Shown here one piece after another: positions 32,264-45,240 of a stretch of DNA of 64,000 nucleotides. The first letter of the stretch is position 1. The number at the start of each line of letters is the position of its first letter. Origin of the DNA: Zarea fungicola (Eukaryota > Ascomycota > Sordariomycetes > Hypocreales > Cordycipitaceae); contig FWCC01000064.1 of NCBI GenBank assembly GCA_900169235.1, positions 186,001-250,000 of the forward strand. The letters are read 5' to 3'. A program made the translations under genes and the position numbers. The notes below the pieces were generated by a model. That model was given only the letters and a program-made list of their open reading frames with translations, ran no database searches and had not been told where the DNA came from.

Positions 32264-35200
32264 ATGTCCTCTCCTATCGACTCTTACCCTTCGCCCCCAA
32301 TCGATAACTCTAGCCATGCAGCGCCGGGTCTGCGCGTTACTAACATCACAATATCTACCCAGAGCTATAACATTCCCTCTCCTAACGAGATGGAGGTGGA
32401 TGCGCCCGAGTATGTCGATGTCTCCAGCCTTGCCGACAATGAGTCCGTGGCCATCATAAACGCAGACAATGCCGACCAAGACTCCGAACCTCTGCAAGAC
32501 CTCCCGCTAGCCAGCGATTGTACGTATTGATATTGGCTATCCCGCTACTATCGTCTACCACGCCCCAGTCGCCGTGCAATGCTAATATATTACTGGTTTG
32601 CTCTTCCACAGTCGAGGCTATGAAGGAAATTGTTTTCCCACCTCTTCTCGATCAACCCAAGATCCTCGAGGATTGTGTAAATACCTGGACCGTTGAAGAC
32701 TGGCGCAGTCTTGGCAAAAAGGAACATGGTCCAGTCTTCCAAGCTGGCGGCTTCCCTTGGTACGTCACTGCCTATAAACGTTGCCGCTGCCCGTTGCCTT
32801 TACCGCCTCATTCGCCACTTCTTGCTAACCCCCGTCCACCCTAGGCGCATTCTCCTCTTCCCTCATGGAAACAACACAGACCACTGCTCCATCTACCTAG
32901 AGCATGGTTTTGATGCCGATGCTATCCCCGATAACTGGAGCTGTTGCGTCCAGTTTGCCCTCGTGCTCTGGAACCCCAACGATCCCACCCTCTATAGCAA
33001 CCATGCCGCCCACCACCGCTTCACCAAGGAAGAGGGCGACTGGGGCTTCACACGCTTTGTCGAGAGCAGGAGAATGTTCAACGTCCCCTGGGAAGGTAGC
33101 TCTAGACCGTTACTAGAAAACGAGACTGCCAACATTACCGCCTATGTCCGATTGGTAGAAGATGAGACTGGCGTCCTCTGGCACAATTTTGTCAACTACG
33201 ATTCTAAAAAGGAAACCGGCTATGTCGGCCTCAAGAACCAGGGTGCCACATGCTACCTGAACTCTCTTCTCCAGTCACTGTATTTCACCAACGCCTTCCG
33301 TCAGGTCAGCATTCTTCCAATTCTGTATGCCATTCCTTACCTTTTTTAACCTTTCTCCTCCAGGCCGTATACGAAATTCCGACCGAAAACGACGACAGTC
33401 TGCAAAACTCAGCATACACGTTGCAGCGTCTCTTTTACCAGTTACAGACCTCAGATCAGGCTGTCGGCACCAACGAACTCACAAAATCATTTGGCTGGGA
33501 AACGCGGCACATCTTTGAGCAACAAGACGTACAAGAACTCTCGCGCAAGCTCATGGAGAGACTAGAAGAGAGGATGAAGGGCACCACCGCCGAGAATGTC
33601 CTCCCCTCCATGTTCAGTGGCAAGATCAAGACATACATTTCATGCATCAATGTCGACTACGAATCCAGTCGCATCGAGGACTTCTGGGACATCCAACTAA
33701 ACGTTAGCGGTAACAAGAATCTCCTCGACAGCTTCAAAGACTATATCCAGGTTGAGAAGATGGATGGCGAGAACCAATACTTCGCCGGCGACGAGCACAA
33801 GCTCCAGGATGCAAACAAGGGTGTCATTTTCAACAGCTTCCCTGATGTTCTTCACCTCCAGCTCAAGCGCTTCGAGTACGATATCCAACGAGATATGATG
33901 ATGAAGATAAACGATCGATACGAATTTCCAGATGTTTTTGATGCGGCACCATACTTGAACGATGATGCTGATAAGTCTGAGTCTTGGTCGTATCAACTCC
34001 ATGGTGTTCTTGTCCATAGCGGTGACCTCAACGCAGGTCACTACTACGCCTTCATCAAACCTAACAAGGACGGCTGGTTCTACAAGTACGATGATGACAA
34101 GGTTACCAAGGCCACATCGCGTGAGGTTTTGGAGGAAAACTTTGGCGGCGAAGAACATATTCCCAACGGCTTCACAAGAGCACCCATGCAAAAGAAGACA
34201 CCCACTATCCGCCAGAACAGCGCGTACATGCTGGTATACATTCGTCAAACTCGTGTCGACAAGATTCTGGGTCCCATCACCAAGAATGATATCCCTTCCC
34301 ACCTTCAACAGCGCGTTGAGGAGGAGAACGCTCTCAAGGAGGCCCGCCGCAAGGAGCTGCGCGAGGCGCATCTCTACATGGTCGCCAAAGTTGTCACCAA
34401 TGAAACCTTTAAAAAATTTGGAGGCACTGATATGTGTCGCTTTGATGCCAGCAGCACCGAAGATGACTCGGCGCCGAAGTCGTACCGCATTCGCAAAGCC
34501 ACCATCATGGAAGACTTTGTCAAGCAAGTCGCCGAAGACATCGGCCAAGACCCTCGCAAAGTTCGTCTTTGGCTTATGGTCAACCGTCAAAACAAGACCA
34601 TTCGCCCCGATCAACCCGTTATGGATTTGCGACTGACGGTTGAGGAGACGTATGCTCGTTCTGCCGCTCATCGAGACTCCAGTCTCCGACTATGGGCCGA
34701 GGTCGCGACTGAAGTTGATGATGATGGAGTTGCAATCTGGCCTTCTTATCAAGCCCCTGCTGCGAACGGCACCAAGGAGGATACCATTCTCCTTCTGCTC
34801 AAGCACTACGACGTTGAAAAGCAGGAGCTCCATGGTGTAGGACACGTCTACATGGCCAAAGAAAAGAAGGTCGAAGACATAGTGCCGCTCATCCAGGCTG
34901 CCATGGGGTGGGAGGATAAGCTGGCACTCGATGAGAGGCTTCTGTTATGGGAGGAAATCAAGCCCAACATGATTGAACCTCTTAAGCCAAAGTTCACTCT
35001 GAAGATGGCTGAATTGCAAGACGGAGACATCATCTGTTTCCAAAAGACATCAGAGCGTAAGTTCCAGGCTCGCGTTTCTGACGCACCCACTCAAGATCCG
35101 GCTGGCCCGCCCAGTGATCGGATGGAGGATGCAAGAGAGTACTACGACTTCCTTGAGCACAAGAAGACAGTACGATTCCATGCCCATCCCACCCGCTGCG

Positions 35201-36194
35201 ACCAAGATAAATACCCACCGTTCGACCTTGTTCTCAATTCCAAGATCAACTACGATACGCTCTCTGAAAATGTGGGTGCCCATCTCAACGTGGAAGCAAC
35301 ACATATCCGTTTGTGGACGGTCAATGCTTCTACAAACAACCCCAAGACTCCCGTGAGGCGAGGTACCAACCCAACACTGCGACAGATTCTCAATCCCACT
35401 GGTGGCAGCCTCAACTCTAGCCAGAGAAATGATGCCTTTTACTTCGAAGTGCTTGAAATGAGTCTGGCTGAGCTGGATACCAAGAAGAGCATTAAGCTCA
35501 CCTGGCTGAGCGAGGGTTTGTCCAAGGAGGAACAATACGACCTTCTAGTCCCCAAGACTGGAACGATTGAGGATTTGATTCAGGCTCTGGTCAAAAAGGC
35601 ACAGATTGCAGACGAAACAGAAGGAGGAAGAATACGAGTTTATGAAACAAGTTCTAACAAATTCTATCGGGAACCCGTGCGCGAGCACCCAGTCCTAAAC
35701 CTCAACGAGTACACACAGATATTTGCCGAGCGCATACCAGATGAGGAGTTGGGAGCCGACGAAAGCAATTATATTCAGGTATTCCATTTCCAGAACGAAC
35801 CCAACCGAACGCACGGTGTACCGTTCAAATTCCTACTTGTTGAGGTATGACCGACCCTTGGAACCATTATTCGACGACTTTGACTGACAGTGTTACAGGG
35901 TGAGAGTTTTGTGGATACCAAAAAGCGACTTGAGAAGAGAACTGGTCTCAAAGGCAAGAGCTTTGAAAAGATCAAGTTTGCCGTAGTTCGTAGAAGCAAC
36001 TACTCAAAACCGCGGTATCTTGAAGACGGTCAGTGTATTGCCCGTTATCTGCTTATCCGAATCTGACTGACACTATGTTTGTAGATGATGAGCTCTGGAC
36101 TATAGCAGCCTCTGATGATGACTTCCTTGGCCTTGATCATATCGATAGAACCAGGTCTCTAAGGAACGGATCGGAGGCTCTGTTCCTTCGCTAA
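32264..36194 (+). CDS. Ubiquitin-specific protease, USP7/Ubp15 family
   Basis: Cysteine protease that removes ubiquitin from proteins. Exons 32264-32519, 32612-32759, 32845-33304, 33364-35844, 35899-36028 and 36085-36194 give 1194 aa, the usual Ubp15/USP7 size. After an acidic N-terminus comes a MATH/TRAF-like domain (about 90-225: [19 protein letters not shown]...GDWGFTRFV). The USP fold has the catalytic Cys271 in [19 protein letters not shown] and His514 in [11 protein letters not shown], with the Cys box complete across the intron at 33305. C-terminal ubiquitin-like (HUBL) domains fill the rest. The last two short exons keep the frame and end in an acidic segment. Confidence 0.95.
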
Positions 36195-36925
36195 ATATTT
36201 GGATATGGGCAACAACCGGGATGCCCATTTTGGGCTCTGGCTTGCCGGCTTTGTGTATAATGTGCCATGTGCAAAATAGCCGAGGACGAGTATGCATTTA
36301 TCATGATGCCTGACTAGAAGGCTTTAGGGCCAGCAAGGCAACTTGCCGACTGCTTGCGGCAGAGGGGAGTTTTTTTGTTGTTCTTTTGTTTCTTTCTGTA
36401 GCACGATATTACCAGTATAAGAGTATATGAGCTGAAGTCGAAGCGGAGATGTTGAGGATAGCACGGTTTGAATGGTTGATGCGTTATATGGCCGTGTTAT
36501 AACGGTGAAATATGAATATTTCGGGGCAGCTTATGCCCAACCATCATCTTTGTCTATTCTTGACTACATGCTATAGTTTGAGGGCATAGAGCCAGTGATG
36601 TCCATTTTCACACGAGGAAGCAGTGCAGTGTCACATTTGATAGGATGTACCCCTTGCCAAATTTGGACTGAACCAGATGGAGAAGACCCGATTGTTAATG
36701 ATTGTAGTCAAGAGCGAAGTTGATACTGTATCCATGCCGAAACTGCCATTTCTGTGCTCTTTCTTTTTTGGGCTTTAGAACGCATGCCCAGTCTGCCAGC
36801 AGACTCTTCGGTCAGCGCACCAAGAAAGCCCTCTCCAAGAAATCCCCCAAGAATACAAGCACCAAAAATTATTATTAGAACGTATGCCACAAATCTTTCT
36901 TCTGTGAAGGGTGGAGAAGGGCGGT
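36195..36925. other. Convergent 3' region
   Basis: 3' UTR space between the deubiquitinase and the small secreted protein gene. No gene is seen. Confidence 0.6.
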
Positions 36926-37552
36926 TTAGTTATCCTGGGCAGGAGCCTTTTCGCACAGAATGGCCTTTGTCTTGGCGGCCCAGTTGAGAATCATGACGAG
37001 GTCGGGGGTGCCAGGGGAGTTGATATCGATGCTGCTGCCATCGCAACCGGTGGAGCTGTAATAAAAGTGATTTTTTTAGTTTCAGCATATCTTTCTTAAT
37101 TTCAGAAAGGAGATGTTGTAAGTGGTTAAAACATACGCGTGGAGGTGGCAGACAACATCGCCAACGACCTTGACGGAACCAACCATGCTAAGCCTGCAAT
37201 GTTGAGAGATTAAATTGATGGCTTTCCTCGGACGGGTTGGTAGTAAACAGAGTGTTGGTCGTCTTACTTTGGAGCCTTGTCGGTCACGGCGTGGCATTTG
37301 CCATCAATCGGCCAAGAGACCACTTTTCCACCGAAGTATGTCTCTGAAAAGACGACAGCCTGTGCAGGGTAATAACAATTGTCTCAGCAAAAAAAAACCA
37401 TTTATAATTTTCAAAATATATGTGTGTGTATATATATATCTCTCCGTCTGGGTTGAGTTAGTTTCACATACCGAGGCGGTGCTGTTGGTAGGCGCCGCGC
37501 TTCCAAGGCAAGCAAGGAAGGCAACTGTGGGAGCAAGAATCTGGAAACGCAT
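36926..37552 (-). CDS. Small secreted cysteine-containing protein
   Basis: Found by assembling four small exons by eye: 37552-37472, 37359-37268, 37193-37137 and 37056-36926, read as 119 aa. The last acceptor is at 37056, so the exon's first coding base is 37055. The protein starts with a clear signal peptide (MRFQILAPTVAFLACLGSAA). The mature part has four cysteines (KC, VC, GC, LC) that could form two disulfides, and includes GGKVVSWPIDGKCHAV and GDVVCHLHASTGCDGSSI. Every intron has consensus ends. I do not recognise the family. Small secreted proteins like this are common in fungal secretomes and may act at the cell surface or as effectors, but nothing here proves a role. Confidence 0.75.
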
Positions 37553-38648
37553 CTTTTTTGAAAAAATAGAGGTAGAACTGAAGTAAGATATAACAAAGAG
37601 AAATCGGCTGGGATATCAACGGAGGGAGGAGTCAATTGTATTAATGAAATGAGCGAGGGAATGAATGAATAAAAATATTGAGTTTGAAAGATTGTTACGA
37701 GAACGAGAATGATATACATAAGAGGAGGCGAGAGAAGCAAGTCCAAAAATTTCAACTCCCTCTTGAGCCTCGGCTCCTTCCCAAGCAAGTCACGAGTTTT
37801 TTGCCAAATTAGCTATCGGTCTTTATCCCCTTGAGCCTGTACATTAAAATCCCAAGGGACCCCTATCAAGGTCACTAGTGTATCGCAGGGGAATAGAATG
37901 CCATGTCATCGTATTGCGATGAGGGTCGTAGATGGATATTTTGAGAACGACAGGGTTTTTTCTTCCAGCATGTCCCACTGTGCAGAAACATCCAGCGGGT
38001 GATACTCTACCGTGCTCCGATACTGCAAAGGAGGGAACTGATATGCCGAATATCGGGTGTTAATTATTTACGCAATTCCGTAGAGTCAAGGCTGAAGGAA
38101 ACGAGCAAGGGGTTGTTGGTGGAGCTACGAGAGTACTGACTGGATTGGCAATTTTGCCCAAACAACCAAGCTCGGCCCCTGGTTGGTACAAGACTGAGAT
38201 CCCTGAGGGTTCTATGTGAAGAGACATCAGTTAGCTTGATTGCGGTAGGTGGGTGGGTAATGTCGAGCCTCTGGCACAATTGGATGTATTATTTTATGCT
38301 GGCTTTATAAACCAACCGTCAACCAGAAATACGAGATGCAGATATCGGATCGTCTTGCCAGTAGATCGTTAGACATATCGTTGCGCAGATGAATTTGGCG
38401 CAAACAATTTTCTGATAGAAGACTCTCTGCCATGTAGTATGTTGTATATATTGTACAATTTATTGTTATAAGAAGGTCTCAGGCGCCATGGACTGCGTGG
38501 CCCTCTTCTATGATACAGTTGATGAATAAAGGATGCCAGTTTTATCCTCTTCTTCTTCTTCAAAATAGTTCATCACACAATGCCCAAATGGTCCCGAAGT
38601 CCAAGCTTACAATTCCTCATCTCTCTTTGTTTACACACCCTCGCACAC
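37553..38648. other. Intergenic region
   Basis: Upstream region of the secreted-protein gene and 3' region of RSM24. I see no gene in it. Confidence 0.55.
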
Positions 38649-39881
38649 TCATCTCCTTGCACGAGCAGGAGCACGGCCAGCTGGAATAGTCACCGCCTCG
38701 GCCGCCACTTTTTCCTCCTGAACCAGCTTCTGCATGAGAAACCCGTCGATGCGCTGCTGCCCGTCCACGACCAGACCCTTGGCCGCGCGGTCCGTCTCCG
38801 CGAGTACAGCCTGCGCGCGCACCTCGGCGAGCTGCTTCTGGCGCTCCTCCGTCATACGCCACTCAGTTGGGAACTTGGGCTTCTGCTTGGACGCCTTGGC
38901 CGCGCGGAAGTAGTGGCGCGTGTCGAGGGCCACGTCGGCAAAGGTATCCTGGCCGTCCTTGGCCGCGGTGATGAGGCTGTTGACGAGCTGCTGCAGGTAC
39001 AGCTTGTTCTGCGCCTGGTGCTCGTAGCGGGCGCTGCTCATCTTGATCAAGTCCCTCTCCGGGTCGTGGCGCGCGCCGGCCAGCTTGCGTAGTTTGTCTG
39101 CCTGCACGTCCGTCAGGCCGAGATCCTGAGGCGCAAACTGCACGACAACCTTGCTCTCGGCCGGGTGGGCCTCGCCCATGTATGTCGTGTAGCGCCATCG
39201 CAGGACTTGGTCCTTTTTGGGCAACTCAAACGGCTTGGCGAGTTCTGTATCATCACCACTTGATTAGAATCCCCGCCTTTACGGGTGGCATCCGATAGTA
39301 TACATACTTGAAAGAAGAGGCATCTCCCAGACTGCCAGTCTCGTGTAGTGTCGCATCTCGCGGACTTCATCTAGCTTGCTGTGCGCCATAGCCATCATGT
39401 CGTCCTCGTCGAACTCGTCGTGCTCCTCGAGCAGCATGTCTGGGTCGTCCTCGTCGAACCAAAACGCCCGTCGGTCCGCCTTCTTTGGCGGGTTGTCATC
39501 CCGAACGAGCTCCTCCGTGAGCGTCCTGTCCTGAGACGCGAACCCAGGTGTGTACCGCAGCTTGTCGTCGAGGTACGCCTCAATTGTGTCGTGGCCGTTC
39601 ATCTTAGCGAGCTCGTCCAGCTGGCGCAGGCCGTCGGGCGTGGCCCGGTCGGTAAAGGCCTTGTTGAGTTGCGTCAGCTCTACGGTACTGGGTGCAGGGT
39701 CACCGTCGTCGCCGTCGAACCGTCTACCGGCGGCACGCATCGAGGTCGTGCTAAAAGCGGCCGCTATTGGTGTCCTCGTGCTGCTGCTTGTCGAAGCCGG
39801 GATTCTACGGCGGCTCATTTGCGGCGCCGCACGTCGGCAGGCGGCAACGCATAATCTCGCTGCACGGGGGGCGGACGCCAT
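38649..39881 (-). CDS. RSM24: Mitochondrial small ribosomal subunit protein Rsm24 (mS35)
   Basis: Component of the mitochondrial 37S subunit. Exons 39881-39308 and 39244-38649 give 389 aa. The N-terminal 50 residues are rich in Arg, Ala and Ser, with no acidic residue before the FSTTSMRAAGRRF cleavage-like region, as in a mitochondrial leader. An acidic segment (FDEDDPDMLLEEHDEFDEDD) precedes the conserved MPLLSKLAKPFELP, which the splice rebuilds (A|AA). LRWRYTTYMGEAHPAESKVV follows, then KLRKLAGARHDPERDLIKMS. The start is 334 bp from the divergent ALG13 start. Confidence 0.9.
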
Positions 39882-40215
39882 ACTTCACAGTAATTCAAGC
39901 TGTGTCAATGGCAATCTACCTGAATAAAATCCCTTGTCGCGCGTGACGTGGCCGTTTGGTTCTCGCCAAAAGATTGAAGCTTCAAAATTTCGGCGAAGCA
40001 CTTCTTCCCCTGTGCTGTCCGGACTTGCTGCCGAAGTTCAGCCTTTCCAGTGGCACGGATAAAGGTCGGCTAATAGATTTATACCATGAGACTGCTTGGG
40101 GTCTGTTAGGTGTGGGTCGTCGAGACACACTCACTTACACTGAGAGTGTTCCAAACGGCCAACGTAATTTACATTTGCTACAACTCAACTGCAATATACT
40201 AAAAAAAAAAATTAG
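39882..40215. promoter_or_regulatory. Shared divergent promoter, RSM24/ALG13
   Basis: The two genes point away from each other across only 334 bp, so their promoters must overlap or lie back to back. An A run sits just before the ALG13 start. Confidence 0.6.
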
Positions 40216-40980
40216 ATGATCATGCCCGCGGCCAAAACTGTGGAAAGATGTTGCCTTGTTACGGTCGGCGCGACTGTCGGCTTCAGAAAGCTCGCGGCCG
40301 CGGTCCTTGAGCCTGACTTTTATGGTCATCTCGCCAGCCATGGCTTCACAGAACTGCGTGTCCAGTGCGGTCCAGACGAGTCCTGGGCTGTCGCGAGGCT
40401 GGAAAGCCAGAAAGAGGCAGTTCCCGCATCAATCTCAATTACTGCCTTTTCATCAAGGAAAAATCTGTTAATGGAGGAAATGATTCTATGCAAAGCCCAG
40501 GGAAATGAGCGATCTAAAGGTCTCATTATTGGCCACGCGGGTGAGTGAGAGAGTTCTTTCCATTTCCCTCCATATTGGGTAGAGAAACATGGTTAATTTC
40601 AAATAAGGTACGGGCACAATATTGGATGCATGGAGGCTCGATGTCCCCATGATTGTTGTCCCCAACACGGATCTACTGAACAATCATCAAACCGAAATGG
40701 CTGAGCACTTGGCCAAGGAAGGCTACGCAACACAGGCTAAAGCCGAGTAAGTTCATCGCAGCTGTCAGCATAGTACCGGGTTCTTTGAGCTAACCTCGTC
40801 AATTCAAGCCTTGCCGATCTCATAGAGGCAGTTGATAAGGCAAAACTCCTCGTGGAAGAGAGCAAGGCCAAGCAGCCTCCTCACGCGATTTCCTCACAGG
40901 ACAAGCCGGCTATGCGACTTTGGGACATTGTCCCAGAAGAGGTACAAAGGGAGCAAAATCAACAAATGAACACGGACTAG
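40216..40980 (+). CDS. ALG13: UDP-GlcNAc transferase subunit Alg13
   Basis: Catalytic subunit that, with membrane protein Alg14, adds the second GlcNAc to the dolichol-linked N-glycan precursor on the cytosolic face of the ER. Exons 40216-40540, 40608-40746 and 40809-40980 give 211 aa. The start region [15 protein letters not shown] corresponds to the Alg13 nucleotide-fold start. The sugar-nucleotide site is rebuilt by the first splice: [18 protein letters not shown], then [20 protein letters not shown] and HLAKEGY. The last acceptor (TTCAAG|C) lacks a pyrimidine tract but keeps frame. A Met at 40222 is an alternative start. No membrane segment is seen, as expected. Confidence 0.92.
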
Positions 40981-41179
40981 AGGCGTCGACTGCATTTATT
41001 TGATGAATTTTGATGAATTTTGATGTTCAACTCAATAAGGAACCGATTTGATACCCAGGCATGATGATGGAGACTTGTCTTGCTCCCCACAACGTTTTTA
41101 TTTTCATTTCAAGCGAGCTCATATTTTTGGTCATTCATTAGCTTCATTAGCTACACAACATCCATAAAAAGTGCAAAAT

Positions 41180-43105
41180 CTAGGGCAAGTTCTGCACATC
41201 CCATATCTTAACTGTAGCATCATTGCCTGCGCTCGTAAGCTTACCGCCCTCGATCCAGGCTACCCCGCTGACACCATCCTTGTGGGCATTGGCGGCCTTG
41301 ATGCGCTTGCCCTGGTTCTTCTTCTCAAGACACCAGATGAAGACATTGGTATCCAGACTACCACTGGCGGCATATGCGCCTGTGTCGTCCCAGGTGATGC
41401 AGGTGACACGCGCAGTGTGCGCTGACCAACGGTCGGCGACAACCTCCCAGCTGCCCGCCTGGTAAACATAGATTTTACCAACACTGTTGCCGGCCGCCAG
41501 GTGGGCGCCGTCGTGCGAGAAGGCGAGCGAAGAAATGGTGCCCGTCGAGTTGACGAGGCTCTGTACTTCATTCAAGGCACCGCTTGCATCCGTCTGGTAG
41601 ACCTTGACTGAGTTTTGATCAGCACCGACGGCAACCAAGCCATTGGTGGCAGCGATGGCGCCCGGTGTGTACGTTGTGGAGGTCTCCGTGATCAACTTTC
41701 CATTGTTATATACAGCAACACCCGTCGTCGTAGCGACGTAGACGTTGCCCTCTGCTGCGGCGACACCCCTTGGCTGGGAAGGTAGGGTGACGCTGTCGCC
41801 GAGGAACGTCTTGGCAGACTCGTCCACAGTTCTAAGTGTATCATCCCAGCCGACACTGTAGGCCTTTCCAGAGGCACCAACAAGCTGGGCGACCTGGTTC
41901 GTGTGGGGCTGGCCATCGACAACAGCAGCTGTACCGGTCTTGACATCCCAATGGCACACTCGGCCGTCGAAGCTGCCTGTATAAAGCGCAGTTCCCTTGT
42001 TATCCGAGGCGCGAATCAGCGTCGTGATTCCCCTATCGTGGCCCTGTACGACGCGGACGCTCTCTGCCTTGCCCTCCTGCAGATAGGTGAGCTCGCCCTT
42101 GAGGTTCAGGCTGATGATGAGCCCGTCGGTGCGTCCATGCGGTATCACAACGCCAACCTGCTGGTCGCCGACACTCACGCCATCGCCGAATTTCCAGCTT
42201 TGAATGACTTTGCCCTGCTCCACATCCCACAGCTTGACGCTCTGATCCGCGCTGGCCGTCGCAATCTTCTTGCTGTCCTGCGACCACGCCACGGCAAAAA
42301 TGGAGCCTGTGTGCTCGCCCTCGCCAATCTGCTTGCCCGGCTCACCCGTTTTGCCGTCGTAGAGCTGGATGCGCTTGTCCGCGCCCACCGTCACCAGCGC
42401 GCTGCCGTCAGGCGAGTACGCAGCACCAAAGACAAACCCCCTGTGCTGTGTGCTCTTCTCGTTGAACTTGTACGGCGCGCCGTGGTAAAAGACCATGTTG
42501 CCGTCGTCGCCGACAGTGGCAGCGCGGAATGGCCGCTGGCTCTTCATGGCGACGGCGTTGACGGCCTTGCTGTGACCAATGATCTCACCGACCGAGTTGC
42601 CACTGTCGGCCGTGATGCAGCGGCCAAACTGCTCGCGGCCGTCGCCAACAGCAATGATGCGCTGCGACTCGCCGTCCCACGCAATGTCGTTGAGGCGGCC
42701 GGAGATTATGCTGTATTCCTTGCCAGCATTGGCGATGTTCTCCGGCTCCCAGACGCGCAGCGTGCCGGCGGCGTCACCGCTCGCAATCTTGAAGCCATTG
42801 GGGGAGAAGCGGGCAATGGTTGTGGCGGCGGTGTGGCCGGTGTATTCCTTGCAGTCGTCGGGCGAGTCGATGGATCGTACAAAGATGGATTTTCCGGACT
42901 AACAATTTTTGAATCATGTTAGAATTTTTTCTAAAATATGACTGAGTGTGCGCATTTTAGGCGGAGAACTGCTTTGCGAGGTATCACTGACCGCGTAAGC
43001 TATGCGCTGGCCCTTGTTGTCCGTCGACAGCTGAGTTGGCTGCCCACGGGTGGTCACTGGGGCCGCAGCCAGTATCTTGTTGATGGTAATAGCTGGAGAA
43101 GCCAT
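41180..43105 (-). CDS. AIP1: Actin-interacting protein 1 (WD40)
   Basis: Cofactor of cofilin that speeds disassembly of actin filaments. Exons 43105-42992 and 42898-41180 give 610 aa, the standard Aip1 length, forming two seven-bladed propellers. WD units include SPDGSALVTVGADKRIQLYD, SQDSKKIATASADQSVKLWD and WDDTGAYAASGSLDTNVFIW. The N-terminus (MASPAITINKILAAAPVTTR...GQPTQLS) and the join YA|SGKSIFVRSID are typical of fungal Aip1. The stop lies 199 bp from the end of ALG13, with the two genes convergent. Confidence 0.95.
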
Positions 43106-44681
43106 CTTGCAGCGAAATTCTCGAGTGGAAGAGAAAAACTACGACTGCTGGAGTCGGTTGTTGTCCAAAGACGCTGTTCTTGTTTGGAGGACGACGTGGG
43201 GAAGCTGAAGCTCTGGAGGGCAACCGGCCCAAGAGGGGCAGCGGAATGACGTCGCTATGGGGTGACAAATGCGATTGTGTAGCGGTTGACAAAACGAAAA
43301 TCAACACTTGAGATTTCCAATGACAAAGAAATACATTAGTTCGCTATAACAAACATCTCAGTATTGGCTTAAATACAGCTCGTTGTTAAACTGCTGCCTG
43401 AAAGCATCAGAACCAGTGGCTACGGCGCTACGGCAACTGGGGCTCTTAGCCGTGATGTTGGCCAAAGTTGGCAAACTACAGAGATTGTGTAAACGGTATT
43501 GCAAAATGACATAATTGGGGATATTGAAGGGGAATAGTTGAGAGTGAATATTGCAGTTCTATCCGCAGAGCAATCGCTTTGTGGCTTCGTAACAGCGGGT
43601 ACCAACGGTAGCTCAGCCTGAATAAACGTCAGCTTAAATTCTGTGTATCAGAGCAGAGCAGTATGAATAGACTGACCATCAATTAAGTAATAGCAAGGAT
43701 TTCGATTACATGGCCCAGGCCAGTCCTCGTCCTATTGGAACCTCAATTGGCCTTGGGGCATTCCTTCTCGACTTACACAGCGAGTCCGGCAGGTCTCAAA
43801 CTGGCATATTGGCAGCAAACCTCCACGTCGCAAATATGTGCTAAAGGTTGTTTCTATGTGATTCAGAAAAGTGGTAGGAAATACAGCGTACATTTGTCAG
43901 AGTCTCAGCCATGTGCAGTCCAGCTGGGCTGGCTGCTTGCCATGGTGTGGAAATGCGGAAACCTCCACGCTGGTTGTCGTTGCGCCGAAGCCCAGATTTT
44001 CATACACCATCCTCCCCTCAGCTAATCAGCTTTATAAAGCAAGGCGTACACGACACATTGTGCTGATGGCTGACGGGTCAACAACTGTTCAGAAAGAAAC
44101 GCTCAGGCCATAAATAATGACGGCACACGTTGGGGTAGATTTGTCCGGCAGTATACACTTCATTCAGTGTCCATTTGCATTCAACATCGACAATTAACTT
44201 CACTCTGGATCTCTCCTGAAATCTCGGCCCGTCGATATGGAAAGATAGGCATGCCATCATAAAGAGCTCCCAATCTGGTAGAAATTTCTCATAATTTCAA
44301 GGCGCATGGTAATGGACCAGGGCCTCCCATCTGTCGCCACTCATTTTCTCCCCTGACTTGCACAACTGAGACAGTGGCAGCATGGCTAATCCCATGCACA
44401 ACAAGATTTCTGGGAATAGAGTAACGGGTTTCGGGTCTCGCGGCAGAAATTCGTCCTGGTATTTTAGATTAATGAGATAATTCATTGCCATATCCATGCT
44501 TCTTTTCGAGCGCCGTATCCAAATACGCCACAGCAGGAAAACGGCCAGCGCGGTTCACTGCACGCTGCTTTGGTAGCCTTGCAGCTAACTACATACCTAG
44601 TTACAACTTGGAAGATCCACACAGTCATCTAAATTTAAAATTACAGCAATAGAAACACGGCAAGCAGCCTGGAAAACGGGG
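43106..44681. other. Intergenic region upstream of AIP1
   Basis: The AIP1 promoter should lie at the left. The rest holds only short random ORFs; no gene is seen. Confidence 0.55.
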
Positions 44682-45240
44682 ACTTTTTTGAGTAGCGAAT
44701 TTACCACCCACGATTTGGAAAACACCGCACACGCTAACCTTTATTGAGAGTAGCCTTGGGTCTTCTCCACCTAATTTTGCAGAGATTATTATCTAGTACA
44801 TTAGGAAGTAATTGAAAGTTTGACGGTGGCTACCACCGAATTTAATGCTACTGGGAAGGAAGCGGCTAGGATGAAGCCAACCAAATTGGCTGCGAGGAAG
44901 GCGGCGTGTAGCCCTATTGGGGCACCGGCGACACTATAGCTGGCGTTATGTATGGTAAATGCATGGGCGTAGCGGTTATATGTGTCGTCTATGACCTAAA
45001 GAAGGTCTGAGTACCTAAGTTGCGCTGGCTAACTGAGCTGCTTAGAGCTGGCAAAGGACATGAAGGCTATCTTGAAGGTACTGATGCTATCTTACTGGTA
45101 AAGGCAGTGAACTTAAATAATGCTTCTGATTGGCTTAAATTTCACGCTAGAAGGGATATATTGGTCTTTAGACAGGTTAGGTTAGCGTCTACGGTGTTTT
45201 CCAAATCGTGGGTGGTAAAATTCGCTACTCGACTTTTTTA
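44682..45240. mobile_element. MITE-like element with long terminal inverted repeats
   Basis: Left end 44682-44750 and right end 45172-45240 are near-perfect inverted copies over about 55-60 bp. The core ACCACCCACGATTTGGAAAA at the left is matched base for base in reverse complement at the right, with a few differences such as one extra T. The body of about 430 bp has no intact transposase; one 73-codon ORF (45020-45241) runs into the right repeat. This fits a non-autonomous DNA transposon of about 560 bp. The good match of the ends suggests it is younger than the element at 8.9-9.7 kb. No clear target duplication is visible. Confidence 0.85.

Noticed and set aside
33697..34671. 324-codon ORF antisense to the deubiquitinase
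   Set aside because: Overlaps the catalytic domain coding sequence and shows no domain of its own.
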